A DNA stretch of 64,000 nt from Tateyamaria sp. ANG-S1 (GTDB lineage: Bacteria > Pseudomonadota > Alphaproteobacteria > Rhodobacterales > Rhodobacteraceae): the NCBI RefSeq assembly GCF_000814025.1, contig NZ_JWLL01000003.1, positions 724,375 through 788,374 on the forward strand. The letters run 5' to 3'. Position 1 is the stretch's first letter; the number at the start of each line of letters is the position of its first letter. The translations under genes and the position numbers were made by a program. This document shows positions 19,738-28,415 of the stretch, piece by piece. The notes under the pieces were generated by a model. It had not been told where the DNA came from. It searched no databases and saw nothing but the letters and a program-made list of their open reading frames with translations.

Positions 19738-21003
19738 TCAGAGCCATTCAGGGATGGTATCGCGATTTATCATTTCGTCAAAGGTCGGGCGTGCGCGGAT
19801 CACCGCGTATTGATCACCGTGGACCAGAACTTCGGGAATAAGTGGGCGCGTGTTGTACTCACTGCTCATTACTGCGCCATATGCGCCAGCGGAGCGGAAG
19901 GCGACGAGGTCTCCAGCGCTCAATGGCGGCATCATGCGCTGCTTAGCGAACGTATCCCCGGATTCGCAGACCGGCCCCACAATGTCATACGGAGCCTGTT
20001 CCGTGCCCGGAGCGGGTTCGATGACCGGCACGATGTCGTGGTAGGCTTCATACATCGCGGGTCGGATCAGGTCATTCATGGCCCCATCGAGGATCAGGAA
20101 ATCGCGCCCCTCCCCCGATTTGACATAGATGACCTCGGACACCATCAGCCCGGCATTGCCGGAAATCAGGCGGCCCGGCTCAATCTCGACCTCGCAGCCC
20201 AGATGGCCAACCGTCCGCTTGATCAGCGCGCCATAGTCCGTGGGCAGGGGCGGCGCTTCGTTGGAGCGGGCATAGGGGATCCCAAGGCCGCCCCCAAGAT
20301 CGAGGCGGCGGATGTCGTGGCCATCGTCGCGCAATTGCACGGTTAGTTCAGCGACCTTTTGGTACGCGAGTTCAAATGGTGCCAACTCTGTGAGTTGAGA
20401 GCCAATGTGGACGTCGATGCCTATGACGTCGAGGTGCTCCATGGCACCCGCCATGGCATAGACCTCGCGCGCCCGCGCAATGGGAATGCCGAACTTGTTC
20501 TCTGACTTGCCGGTCGCGATCTTGGCGTGGGTCTTGGCGTCGACATCCGGGTTCACGCGGATTGTGATGGGCGCGATTGCGCCCACCTCACCCGCGACAC
20601 GGTTCAGCACCTCCATCTCGGGCTCGGATTCCACATTGAACTGGCGGATGCCACCGGTCAGGGCCATCCGGATTTCATCGGCGGTCTTGCCCACGCCCGA
20701 GAACACGATCTTGTCACCCGGCACGCCTGCTGCCTTTGCTCGCGCGTATTCACCGCCCGACACCACATCCATGCCTGCGCCTGCTTGTGCCAGCGTCCTG
20801 AGGATCGCCTGATTGCTCGCCGCCTTCATCGCGTAGCACACGAGATGGTCCATACCATCGAGTGCTTCATCAAACAGGGTGAAGTGGCGCAGCAGCGTCG
20901 CTGTCGAGTAGACATAGAAAGGCGTGCCCACAGCGGCGGCAATGTCGGCCACAGGCACATCCTCGGCGTGCAGAACGCCATCGCGGTAGAGAAAATGATC
21001 CAT
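19738..21003 (-). CDS. lysA: diaminopimelate decarboxylase
   Basis: 421 residues, full length. PLP binds the lysine in YAMKAASNQAIL (Lys60); the barrel carries HIGSQ near 204 and GGGLGIPY near 246; the C-terminal catalytic CESGDTF is near 345. It converts meso-diaminopimelate to lysine, the last step of lysine synthesis. It is the fourth gene of the minus-strand run argH, lipoprotein, DUF2834, lysA, TIGR02302; 94 bases separate it from DUF2834. Confidence 0.95.
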   Translation of the reverse strand: MDHFLYRDGVLHAEDVPVADIAAAVGTPFYVYSTATLLRHFTLFDEALDGMDHLVCYAMKAASNQAILRTLAQAGAGMDVVSGGEYARAKAAGVPGDKIVFSGVGKTADEIRMALTGGIRQFNVESEPEMEVLNRVAGEVGAIAPITIRVNPDVDAKTHAKIATGKSENKFGIPIARAREVYAMAGAMEHLDVIGIDVHIGSQLTELAPFELAYQKVAELTVQLRDDGHDIRRLDLGGGLGIPYARSNEAPPLPTDYGALIKRTVGHLGCEVEIEPGRLISGNAGLMVSEVIYVKSGEGRDFLILDGAMNDLIRPAMYEAYHDIVPVIEPAPGTEQAPYDIVGPVCESGDTFAKQRMMPPLSAGDLVAFRSAGAYGAVMSSEYNTRPLIPEVLVHGDQYAVIRARPTFDEMINRDTIPEWL

Positions 21004-21097
21004 GAGGGCCTGCCTAATTCAGCGCGCGTCCAGCTTCAATTGATAAGCGCGGGAAAGGCTAAGCTTTGGGCCAATCAGGGCCGCAAAAAGAGAGCCT

Positions 21098-21415
21098 TTA
21101 TTGAACAGGGCGAGAACGCAGGAACAGATAGAGCGGCAAGCCGCAGCTGACGCCAATGCAGAACGTGGCGGGGATGGCAATCAGGGCCGACCAATTCCTG
21201 CGCACGGCCACTTCCGAAGTGATCCAGACCGTGAGGGCAAGCGCAGCAATCGTCAGATCCCACACCAGCCCGCTGGTGGCGGCATTCACGTGCCACGCAT
21301 CGACCATCGCCATGATGTCCCAGGTGTTCGCCTGAAACCACGTGATGAAGTAATACATCGGGTGCACCGCACCCCAGATGGCCAAGGCCAGATAGATCAT
21401 ACGCACCGGGGCCAT
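21098..21415 (-). CDS. DUF2834 family membrane protein
   Basis: 105 residues with three hydrophobic segments (IYLALAIWGAVHPMYYFITW, LVWDLTIAALALTVWI and ALIAIPATFCIGVSCGLPLYLF). The pattern of a helix-turn with YYF followed by a GLVWDL helix is that of DUF2834 proteins, inner-membrane proteins without known function. It starts 3 bases after the lipoprotein stop and is part of the argH-lysA run. Confidence 0.82.
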   Translation of the reverse strand: MAPVRMIYLALAIWGAVHPMYYFITWFQANTWDIMAMVDAWHVNAATSGLVWDLTIAALALTVWITSEVAVRRNWSALIAIPATFCIGVSCGLPLYLFLRSRPVQ

Positions 21416-21418
21416 GGC

Positions 21419-21595
21419 TCAGAACAGGCTCACACCGACAGACAGAGGCCCGCGCCGCACACCAACGGTGCCGCCCGCATGCACGCCGTTCGATCCCACG
21501 CCGATGGTCACGCCGCCCGTGGGCTGCACCGGCTCGCCATCAGCGCCACAGGCCGCAACGGCCAGCAGCGACAGGACACAAAGAACACGGATCAT
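21419..21595 (-). CDS. small predicted lipoprotein next to argH
   Basis: 58 residues from ATG 21595, which overlaps the argH stop (ATGA). A signal peptide ends in the lipobox AVAAC, lipidation at Cys16. The mature part of 42 residues is glycine- and valine-rich with a repeated pattern ([17 protein letters not shown]), which suggests a short beta structure. Tiny lipoproteins at this place between argH and lysA are common in Rhodobacterales; function is unknown. Confidence 0.75.
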   Translation of the reverse strand: MIRVLCVLSLLAVAACGADGEPVQPTGGVTIGVGSNGVHAGGTVGVRRGPLSVGVSLF

Positions 21596-22983
21596 GCGAT
21601 CACCTCTCTCCACCGCGCGACCTGCGCGCGCACCTGGGTCGGCGCAGTGCCTCCGTAACTTGTACGCGATGCGACGGAATTTTCCACGCTCAAAACGGTG
21701 AACACGTCGTCGGTGATGCCTTCATGCGCCGTTTTCATCTGATCCAGCGTCAGATCAGGCAGGTCGCAGCCCTCGGCTTCGGCCAATGCCACAAGGCTGC
21801 CGGTGATGTGGTGGGCATCGCGAAACGGCAGGCCCAGCACCCGCACCAGCCAGTCTGCCAGGTCGGTCGCTGTGGAGAAGCCCGATCCAGCAGCAGCCGC
21901 AAGGCTTTCGCGATTGGCGGTCATGTCGCGCACCATCCCGTCCATCGCCGCCAGCGCCAGCATCCAGTTGTCCGCGGCGTCAAAGACCTGTTCTTTGTCC
22001 TCCTGCATGTCCTTGGAATAGGTCAGCGGCAGCCCCTTCATCACCATCATCAGGCCTGTATTCGCACCAAAAATCCGGCCCACCTTGGCCCGGATCAGCT
22101 CAGCCGCATCCGGGTTCTTCTTTTGCGGCATGATGGACGATCCGGTCGAAAACCGATCAGACAGCGTGACAAAGCGGAACTGGGCCGACGACCAGATCAC
22201 CAATTCTTCCGCAAAACGGCTCAGGTGCATCGCACAGATGCTGGCTGTGCTCAGGAACTCCAGCGCAAAATCCCGGTCGCTCACAGCATCGAGCGAGTTG
22301 GCCGCGGGCCGATCAAAGCCCAGCGCCTCCGCCGTCATCTGCCGATCAATCGGGAAGGACGTGCCCGCCAGTGCCGCAGCGCCCAAGGGCGACTCATTCA
22401 TCCGCGCACGCGCATCGCGCACACGAGACAGGTCACGCCCGAACATCTCGACATAGGCCATCATGTGATGGCCCCAGGTCACAGGCTGCGCCGTCTGCAA
22501 ATGGGTAAAGCCTGGCATGACCCAATCGGCCCCCGCCTCTGCCTGATCCAGCAGCGCCGCAATCAGCGACAACAGCGCTCCTTCGGCCGCATCGAACTGG
22601 TCGCGCACCCACAGCTTGAAATCTGTGGCAACCTGATCGTTCCGCGACCGCCCCGTATGCAGCCGCCCCGCAGGCTCGCCAATCACCTCTTTCAGCCGCG
22701 CCTCCACATTCATGTGGATGTCTTCCAGCGCGGTCGAAAACTGAAACGTGCCGCCTTCGATTTCTGACAAGAGCGTGAGCAGCCCTTCCCGGATCGCCTC
22801 CACATCCTTATCACTCAGAATGCCGGTGGCGCCCAACATGGCGGCATGGGCCCGCGAGCCTGCAATGTCCTGGGACGCCATGCGCTGGTCAAACCCGATC
22901 GAGGCATTAATTGCCTCCATGATCGCATCTGGACCTGCTGCAAACCGGCCCCCCCACATCTGATTTGCGGTCTTGTCGGACAT
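21592..22983 (-). CDS. argH: argininosuccinate lyase
   Basis: 463 residues, full length. It opens with [11 protein letters not shown] and carries the fumarase/aspartase-superfamily signature [12 protein letters not shown] near residue 283, with [13 protein letters not shown] near 109. It splits argininosuccinate into arginine and fumarate. It is the first gene of the minus-strand arg/lys run. Its start is only 24 bases from the divergent TlpA start, and AAGGTG in that gap is its ribosome binding site. Confidence 0.96.
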   Translation of the reverse strand: MSDKTANQMWGGRFAAGPDAIMEAINASIGFDQRMASQDIAGSRAHAAMLGATGILSDKDVEAIREGLLTLLSEIEGGTFQFSTALEDIHMNVEARLKEVIGEPAGRLHTGRSRNDQVATDFKLWVRDQFDAAEGALLSLIAALLDQAEAGADWVMPGFTHLQTAQPVTWGHHMMAYVEMFGRDLSRVRDARARMNESPLGAAALAGTSFPIDRQMTAEALGFDRPAANSLDAVSDRDFALEFLSTASICAMHLSRFAEELVIWSSAQFRFVTLSDRFSTGSSIMPQKKNPDAAELIRAKVGRIFGANTGLMMVMKGLPLTYSKDMQEDKEQVFDAADNWMLALAAMDGMVRDMTANRESLAAAAGSGFSTATDLADWLVRVLGLPFRDAHHITGSLVALAEAEGCDLPDLTLDQMKTAHEGITDDVFTVLSVENSVASRTSYGGTAPTQVRAQVARWREVIA

Positions 22984-23007
22984 GAACGTGGCACCTTGAG
23001 GAAGATC

Positions 23008-23574
23008 ATGAAAAAGCTTGTTACCGCAGCCCTCTACATGGCCCTGAGCGTGGGCGCAATTCCTGCACTCGCTGACACTTCAGCAGCAGAGGCCTTGCGC
23101 GACGGCGACATGAAGAAGCTGATTTTCCACGGCACGCCCGAAGCAGTGTCGAACCAGCCCTTCGATCTGGCCGACGGCGCGGGCACAGGCTCGCTCTCGG
23201 ACTACGAGGGTAAGCACATCCTGGTGAACTTCTGGGCCACCTGGTGCGCGCCCTGCCGGCACGAAATGCCGATGCTGTCCGAATTGCAGACCGAATTCGG
23301 TGGTGATGATTTCGAGGTCGTCACAATCGCCACGGGCCGCAACAACCCCGCCGCCATCGTCAAGTTCCTGGATGAGATCAACGCCACCAACCTGCCCCGC
23401 CACCAGGACCCGAAACAGAAGCTCGCGGCCCAAATGGGCGTCTTCGGCCTGCCCATCACCGTGATCATCGACCCCGAGGGGCGTGAGATCGCGCGCCTGC
23501 GCGGTGATGCCGACTGGTCATCGGACAGCGCCAAGGCCATCATCGCATCGCTTATCGGTGCCGAAAGCAGCTAA
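23008..23574 (+). CDS. TlpA-like periplasmic thiol-disulfide oxidoreductase
   Basis: 188 residues from ATG 23008 with GAGGAAG upstream. A signal peptide (cut after PALA, residue about 22) directs it to the periplasm. The thioredoxin fold has the active site WCAPC (Cys80 and Cys83) and the cis-proline in GLPITVI. TlpA-type proteins keep cysteines of exported proteins such as apocytochromes reduced. The close divergent pairing with argH is conserved in alphaproteobacteria. Confidence 0.9.
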   Translation: MKKLVTAALYMALSVGAIPALADTSAAEALRDGDMKKLIFHGTPEAVSNQPFDLADGAGTGSLSDYEGKHILVNFWATWCAPCRHEMPMLSELQTEFGGDDFEVVTIATGRNNPAAIVKFLDEINATNLPRHQDPKQKLAAQMGVFGLPITVIIDPEGREIARLRGDADWSSDSAKAIIASLIGAESS

Positions 23575-23622
23575 CGCGCGGTGCTGTCACCTAAATTTAA
23601 AGAACGCTAACAATATGTATGA

Positions 23623-23646
23623 TTACCCACGGGTAACCGTTACCCG
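23623..23646. promoter_or_regulatory. overlapping palindromes, candidate operator
   Basis: Three alternating half-sites TTACCC, GGGTAA, TTACCC (23623-23645) make two palindromes that share the middle half. The stronger one, CGGGTAAC-c-GTTACCCG (23630-23646), has 8-bp arms. It lies 84 bases before the start of the 23730 gene and 49 bases after the TlpA stop. No T-run follows, so an operator is more likely than a terminator. The binding protein is unknown. Confidence 0.35.
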
Positions 23647-23729
23647 CGCCGCATCCCTCAAGCTGACGCGACGCCACGCTTGACGATCCGACCCCGCGTC
23701 CGATGAATTGCGCGCGGGAGGATCAGGCC

Positions 23730-24119
23730 GTGCCCTTGCACATCCTGTTGATTTTGGTGGTTGGCGGCATCGCGGGCATCGCGCTCGCGCTGCACCTGTT
23801 GGGCCTGTCCCGCGCCACCCCCTTCACTTCCCAAACGGCCCAAGACGCATGGCACCGCGCGCACCCCAACGACGCGGTCAAAGCGATCACGGTCACCACC
23901 GACGGCAAGGCCGCCCGGATCACGACAGATCAGGGCACGGGTGTTCTCTGGCAAATGGGCGCCGACAGCTGCGCACGCCGCCTCACCGGCACGGAAACCC
24001 TGACGCGCGCCGGCGACACCTCCACCCTGCATCTCGACGATTATGCCGCGCCCAAAGTCCGGCTCACCCTCACGCCATTGGAACACAGCGCGTGGCAAGA
24101 CTGGATGGCACACACATGA
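23730..24119 (+). CDS. single-pass membrane-anchored protein, unknown function
   Basis: 129 residues from GTG 23730, chosen because GGGAGGA lies 7 bases upstream; an ATG at 23703 has no such site. One N-terminal membrane helix (LHILLILVVGGIAGIALALHLLGL) is followed by a 95-residue soluble domain with alternating beta-like segments (AVKAITVTTDGKAARITTD, PKVRLTLTPLE). No family recognised. It overlaps the following broken sterol-desaturase gene by 4 bases (ATGA), so the two form a unit. Confidence 0.65.
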   Translation: MPLHILLILVVGGIAGIALALHLLGLSRATPFTSQTAQDAWHRAHPNDAVKAITVTTDGKAARITTDQGTGVLWQMGADSCARRLTGTETLTRAGDTSTLHLDDYAAPKVRLTLTPLEHSAWQDWMAHT

Positions 24120-25045
24120 TGGCAGACCTCACCTACCCCGACGTCGTGAATTTCGCCGTCCCCTTCTTCATCGCCGCCATCGCCATCGAACTGGCCTGGA
24201 TCGTGATCAAGGGCCGCGGCGGTCGATATGAAACACGAGATGCCGTCACCTCCCTGATCATGGGCGCGGGCAACGTCGCATCGGGCATCCTCCTGGGCTT
24301 TATCGCATGGGGCTTTTTCATGTCGCTCTAGACGATCACGCCGCTCGATCTGGGCACCAACGTCTGGGTGGTTCTGCTCTGCTTCGTACTCGATGACTTC
24401 CGCTACTACTGGGTCCACCGCTTCGGGCATCGCATCCGCTGGGTCTGGGCCAGCCACGTCAATCACCACTCGTCCCAGCACTACAACCTTACGACCGCGC
24501 TGCGGCAGACATGGACCGGCACATTCACCTTCATGATGGTGGTCCGCGCGCCACTGATCCTGCTGGGCTTTCACCCGGCCATGGTCCTGTTCGTCGGCGG
24601 GCTGAACTTGATCTACCAATTCTGGATCCACACCGAAGCCATCGGTAAACTGCCCCGCTGGGTCGAGGCGATCATGAACACCCCCAGCCACCACCGCGTT
24701 CACCACGGCCGCAACCCGCGCTATCTCGATGCCAACTATGCTGGCGTCTTCATCATCTGGGACAGGATATTCGGCACCTTCGTGCCTGAACTCGATAGCG
24801 AAAAACCGGACTACGGGTTGGTCCAGAACATCGGCACATTCAACCCGATCCGGGTCGCGTTCCACGAATGGGTGGGTATCTGGAAAGACGTCACCAGACG
24901 GGGCCTGAGCCTGAAAGACCGCCTGCTCTATGCCGTAGCGCCACCAGGCTGGAGCCACGACGGCTCACGCGACACATCCGAAGCGATCAAAGCCAAACAC
25001 CTCGCCCGCACGCCCGAGGATAAGGGCACCCCGGGCTTCACCTGA
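24116..25045 (+). pseudogene. sterol desaturase / fatty acid hydroxylase family gene with internal amber stop
   Basis: One frame runs from ATG 24116 to the stop at 25043-25045, interrupted by a single TAG at 24329-24331 after 71 codons. The first part has two membrane helices; the second part continues in the same frame and has all the di-iron histidine motifs of the family: HRFGH, HVNHH and HHRVHH. The whole reads as about 309 codons, normal length for such hydroxylases. No frameshift or deletion is visible, so one base change (or a sequencing error) explains it. A GTG at 24368 could restart translation, but that product would lack the first helices. Confidence 0.85.
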
Positions 25046-25050
25046 CGCCC

Positions 25051-25107
25051 TCTTTCTTCTGGCCGAAAATACTTCGGGGGAGTCCGCAGGACGGGGGCAG
25101 CGCCCCC
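25051..25107. repeat. dispersed intergenic repeat, copy 2, in a convergent gap
   Basis: TCTTTCTTCTGGCCGAAAATAC (written here in two parts: TCTTTCTTCT, GGCCGAAAATAC) followed by a GC hairpin GGGGGC-AGC-GCCCCC (25093-25107). It matches the parts and order of 10418-10463, with a longer middle. A second small hairpin GCCGC-AAG-GCGGC (25122-25134) followed by CTTT comes right after. Together they fill the 96 bases between the plus-strand hydroxylase gene and the minus-strand Hint gene, and probably end transcription from both. Confidence 0.7.
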
Positions 25108-25141
25108 TGAACCATGGTGTCGCCGCAAGGCGGCCTTTGGA

Positions 25142-26206
25142 TCACGCCGCGTGGTTCAGGATCGCCGCTTCACTTGGGCTCAAATTTCGCCTGGCATAGT
25201 CGCCGTAGGTGTGGGGATCCTGTTCAAGGTTCGGCATCGCAGACACCAGTCGTGCCCGGTCAGCCGCGCTTAACATCGAAAAGGCCGTGTTGGCCGGATG
25301 AAAGCTTTCGGTCTCAACCCCGTTGGCACGCAGCACCTCGTGCTGTGGCAACAGCAGATGCACGTAAGTCGCGGACCGGGCCTTGAGATCAACAGTGATG
25401 GTCGTCCCGTTGACCAAGTCTTTTGCAGCCACAAGTACTTCCGGCGTGTTGAACAGATCCCGGGCCACATCACCCTTCACCAACATCCTGTGTTCTGGCG
25501 AGACCAGCAATTCCTGACCGGGCTGTTCGATGCCCAACGCACCGGTCGCGATGCGAACGGGACGCAGCTGGGGCAATGCGAAAAGCCGCGCCCCCGTCAT
25601 ACGGCGGCTGCCGACCCAAAGGATTTCTTGCGCGCCATTATCCATGGTCTGCACCCGATCCCCTTCGCGCAACGCCTCGATCAAACGTGGACCGTCCGGC
25701 GTGTCAATCAAGGTACCGGGTGTAAAGCAGATAACCCCGCTGGATTGTTCGGGAGTGGCCGCAGTGGCCCCCTGTTCGATTGTGTGATGCACGACCCAAA
25801 GGTCCGTTTTGCGCGGGGGAATGTCATCGACAAACATCAAGAGCGGGGGTGCATCGCCTCCGACGTCGATCACCGTCACCGTATAGCTCTTGGCCCCATC
25901 CGTGACGACGAAGCTGCTGTCGAACATTAACATGTCCGGCTCCGCCACATCAGTTGTGAGCGGTAGATCATGCAGCGCCGCACCGACCAGTCGATGCACC
26001 ATGCGCGCTGCGCGCCTGCGGATGTCTTCTTCCCCGTTTGCCCTGTCCAGGCGCAATACATCTTGTGGACCGTCCACCTGTACGGGATCACCGCGCCAGG
26101 CCCAGGCTGCCCCAACAGCCAAAGACCCAATCGGCGCGGCGTCTAGGCCGTCCACTTCTGTTTGCGTCCAGGAGATGACAAACGTGCCACGAAAGCCCGT
26201 TTTCAT
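25142..26206 (-). CDS. Hint (Hedgehog/intein) domain-containing protein
   Basis: 354 residues if translation starts at ATG 26206 (MKTGFRGTFVISW), the usual N-terminus of this Rhodobacterales family; the open frame continues 39 codons upstream to a TTG. Residues 1-155 form a domain typical of these proteins (TFVISWTQTEVDGL, WAWRGDPVQVDGP). The Hint module begins at CFTPGTLIDTPDG near residue 160 and includes SPEHRMLV and LLLPQHEVLRANGVETESFHP. The leading cysteine is the splicing nucleophile in relatives, but these proteins lack an extein and are thought not to splice. Function is unknown; many are exported surface proteins. Confidence 0.82.
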   Translation of the reverse strand: MKTGFRGTFVISWTQTEVDGLDAAPIGSLAVGAAWAWRGDPVQVDGPQDVLRLDRANGEEDIRRRAARMVHRLVGAALHDLPLTTDVAEPDMLMFDSSFVVTDGAKSYTVTVIDVGGDAPPLLMFVDDIPPRKTDLWVVHHTIEQGATAATPEQSSGVICFTPGTLIDTPDGPRLIEALREGDRVQTMDNGAQEILWVGSRRMTGARLFALPQLRPVRIATGALGIEQPGQELLVSPEHRMLVKGDVARDLFNTPEVLVAAKDLVNGTTITVDLKARSATYVHLLLPQHEVLRANGVETESFHPANTAFSMLSAADRARLVSAMPNLEQDPHTYGDYARRNLSPSEAAILNHAA

Positions 26207-26401
26207 TGCCTGTATGCCTGCCTTGTCTTTTTTTATTGGGATCAGCGTATCAACGTCGATTCCATCTGTGAAGTCCGGAATTGTGTCATATTCCAGCGCC
26301 TTGCGGGGCGTACGTAACGTCAATGAAGCGCTTTGGCCGCACGCAGATCACCGGCATGATCCGCAACATATAGTTCCTGTCGGCAATTGCATGCTCGGAC
26401 A

Positions 26402-27406
26402 TCAGGGCACGTTGAAGTGCGCCCGATACTCGGATGGTGACACACCCATCTGGTCGACAAAGGCCCGGCGCATCCTGTCTTCGTCCCGAAACCCGCAGGA
26501 GGCTGCCACTTGCTTGACTGTTTGCTGCGTTGTTTCGAGCAATCCGCGCGCCTGTTCTGTGCGCATGGCAGCAACGGCCTTGGCGGGTGTCATGCCCATC
26601 GTCTTGGCGTAGACGCGCGCGAAGTTGCGCGGGCTCATCCCCGCGCGTTCGGCCAAGACATCGACGGACAGGTTTTCATGCAAGTTGTCCGCGATCCAAC
26701 TGTGCAAAGCTTCGAACTGCCCCGCCTCATCCTGCAATTGACGACCAAGTGCGGGACTGAACTGCGATTGCCCGCCTGAGCGGACCATCTGCGCCACCAT
26801 TGACCGCGCAACGGTGAAGGCTGCGGCCCGCCCCAAGTCTTCGGCCACAATGGCAAGCGCCATGTCGATCCCCGCCGTGATCCCAGCAGAGGTCCATACC
26901 GCGCCGTCCTTGATGAAGATCGGGTCCATCTCGACCATCACCTCGGGAAACTCTGCGGCTAGCATGGCGCAGTCCTCCCAATGGGTCACCGCTCGGCGGC
27001 CGTTCAACAGCCCGGTCGCCGCCAGAATGAGAGCGCCCGAGCAGACCGAAGCTACACGTTGGGCCCCGCGTGCAAGCTGGCGAACGCGCCCGAGAAGGGC
27101 GGCGTCCCGCATGCCGGGCACTGCGCCGTCCCCGCCAACGACAATCAACGTGTGAATGTCTCGACCGCCCAGCGCGTCAAGCGTCACCGTAGGGATCGAC
27201 AGAACCGTGTTCGTCCCGGTCGCGCCCCCGCGTACCGAGGCAACGATACACTCATATCCGGGGGCGTTCGTAACCGGGTCAGGTGCGTGCGAAAAGACCT
27301 GCAATGGTCCGACAAGATCCAACAATACGATGTCGTCATAGACAACGAACACGACCAATCGCGGTGCTTTTGACCGGCAGGAGGATTTGGCAGCTTTTGA
27401 GGTCAT
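26402..27406 (-). CDS. GlxA-type transcriptional regulator (DJ-1/PfpI domain plus AraC HTH)
   Basis: 334 residues from ATG 27406. The N-terminal half is a DJ-1/PfpI-like amidotransferase fold with the elbow cysteine in ASVCSGALILAATGLL near residue 115. The C-terminal 100 residues are an AraC-type double helix-turn-helix (LSVDVLAERAGMSPRNFARVY, then VAASCGFRDEDRMRRAF). Such regulators sense small nitrogenous or quaternary-amine ligands. It is monocistronic and divergent from the DUF1272 gene; it lies 1 kb before the 28416-36705 operon but on the other strand, so a regulatory link is only possible. Confidence 0.9.
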   Translation of the reverse strand: MTSKAAKSSCRSKAPRLVVFVVYDDIVLLDLVGPLQVFSHAPDPVTNAPGYECIVASVRGGATGTNTVLSIPTVTLDALGGRDIHTLIVVGGDGAVPGMRDAALLGRVRQLARGAQRVASVCSGALILAATGLLNGRRAVTHWEDCAMLAAEFPEVMVEMDPIFIKDGAVWTSAGITAGIDMALAIVAEDLGRAAAFTVARSMVAQMVRSGGQSQFSPALGRQLQDEAGQFEALHSWIADNLHENLSVDVLAERAGMSPRNFARVYAKTMGMTPAKAVAAMRTEQARGLLETTQQTVKQVAASCGFRDEDRMRRAFVDQMGVSPSEYRAHFNVP

Positions 27407-27469
27407 CTTGTCATTTCTGCCACGCGGCTAGGTGTTAGTCTATGTGCAAACGCCGAGGGAGCGTCTGAC

Positions 27470-27724
27470 ATGCTGATTCTAAAACCCAATTGCGAGTGCT
27501 GCGACACGGATTTGCCACCTGAGGCAGAGGATGCCCGCATCTGCAGCTTCGAATGCACTTTCTGTGCCGATTGCGCTGAAACGCAGCTGCAGAACACGTG
27601 TCCGAATTGCGGCGGTCACTTTGTTCCGCGCCCGATCCGTCCTGCTGCCAAACTGATCAGCCACCCGGCATCGACCGAGCGTTTTACCAAATCCCATATC
27701 CCTTGCGCGCCATCCCCGGCCTGA
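27470..27724 (+). CDS. DUF1272 cysteine-rich zinc-binding protein
   Basis: 84 residues. Nine cysteines lie in the first 47 residues (Cys8, 10, 11, 25, 29, 32, 35, 44 and 47), arranged as in DUF1272: CECC near the start, CSFECTFCADC in the middle and CPNCGG. Two zinc sites are likely. A proline-rich tail follows. Function is unknown. The gene is divergent from the GlxA regulator with 63 bp between starts and lies 14 bases before the phosphatase-like gene. Confidence 0.85.
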   Translation: MLILKPNCECCDTDLPPEAEDARICSFECTFCADCAETQLQNTCPNCGGHFVPRPIRPAAKLISHPASTERFTKSHIPCAPSPA

Positions 27725-27738
27725 CGATGGAGCATCAA

Positions 27739-28218
27739 ATGACAGAGCTGACCCACATCCTGAACTGGCGCCGCATAAATGATCGCCTAACAACCTCCGG
27801 TCAGCCGTCCGAGGCGCAACTGGCCGATATTCGCGAACTGGGCGTAACGCATATCGTCAACCTTGGCCCGCACGACAACAAAGGGGCCTTACAGGATGAG
27901 GCCGGGACGGTCGCGGGTCTGGGGATGCGATACATCCACATCCCCGTGGCGTTCGAAGCCCCTACCGATGACGACTTCACAGCATTCAAAAATGCGATCG
28001 AAGCGCATCCAAACGCGCGCGTGCACATCCACTGCATCTACAACGCGCGGGTCAGCGCCTTTTTCTACCGCTATGCCAAGTCGGGCGCTTGCCTGTCACG
28101 GGAAGAGGCGTTCGCAAACATGGAAAGCATCTGGCGTCCCGGCGACGATTGGGCCGCGTTTATCGACGACACGGACGCCAAGGGAGAGCCAAACAGGTAT
28201 GCGGGCGAAGACTACTAG
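27739..28218 (+). CDS. dual-specificity-phosphatase-fold protein (BLH type)
   Basis: 159 residues from ATG 27739 (ATG 27727 is an alternative). It has the fold landmarks of the beta-lactamase-hydrolase-associated phosphatases: TSGQPSEAQLADIRELGVTHIVNLG near residues 20-42 and the loop HIHCIYNARVSAFFYRY near 95. The loop has four residues between Cys and Arg rather than the five of classical tyrosine phosphatases, which is usual in this subgroup, so activity on phosphotyrosine is doubtful. It is likely co-transcribed with DUF1272. Confidence 0.75.
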   Translation: MTELTHILNWRRINDRLTTSGQPSEAQLADIRELGVTHIVNLGPHDNKGALQDEAGTVAGLGMRYIHIPVAFEAPTDDDFTAFKNAIEAHPNARVHIHCIYNARVSAFFYRYAKSGACLSREEAFANMESIWRPGDDWAAFIDDTDAKGEPNRYAGEDY

Positions 28219-28415
28219 CGCCGTCAAAGCAGTCCAAGTAAGGCTCTATTCAACCCTATGGGGTCTTTTCCACAACGCTTTGCCCATTTTTTAGGCGTCA
28301 ATCTGCCATTTCAGCGCCGACAGGCGTGATCATCAGCGCATGCGCCTTTCTTTCCCAACGGTAAGCGCCATCCTCTGCCGACATGTGATGCAAAAACACA
28401 GGGGAGATGATTTAG

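Noticed and set aside
28219-28415. Possible TPP or FMN riboswitch before the NMT1/THI5-like binding protein gene
   Set aside because: None of the conserved core words of either riboswitch class is visible, and no terminator-type stem precedes the start.
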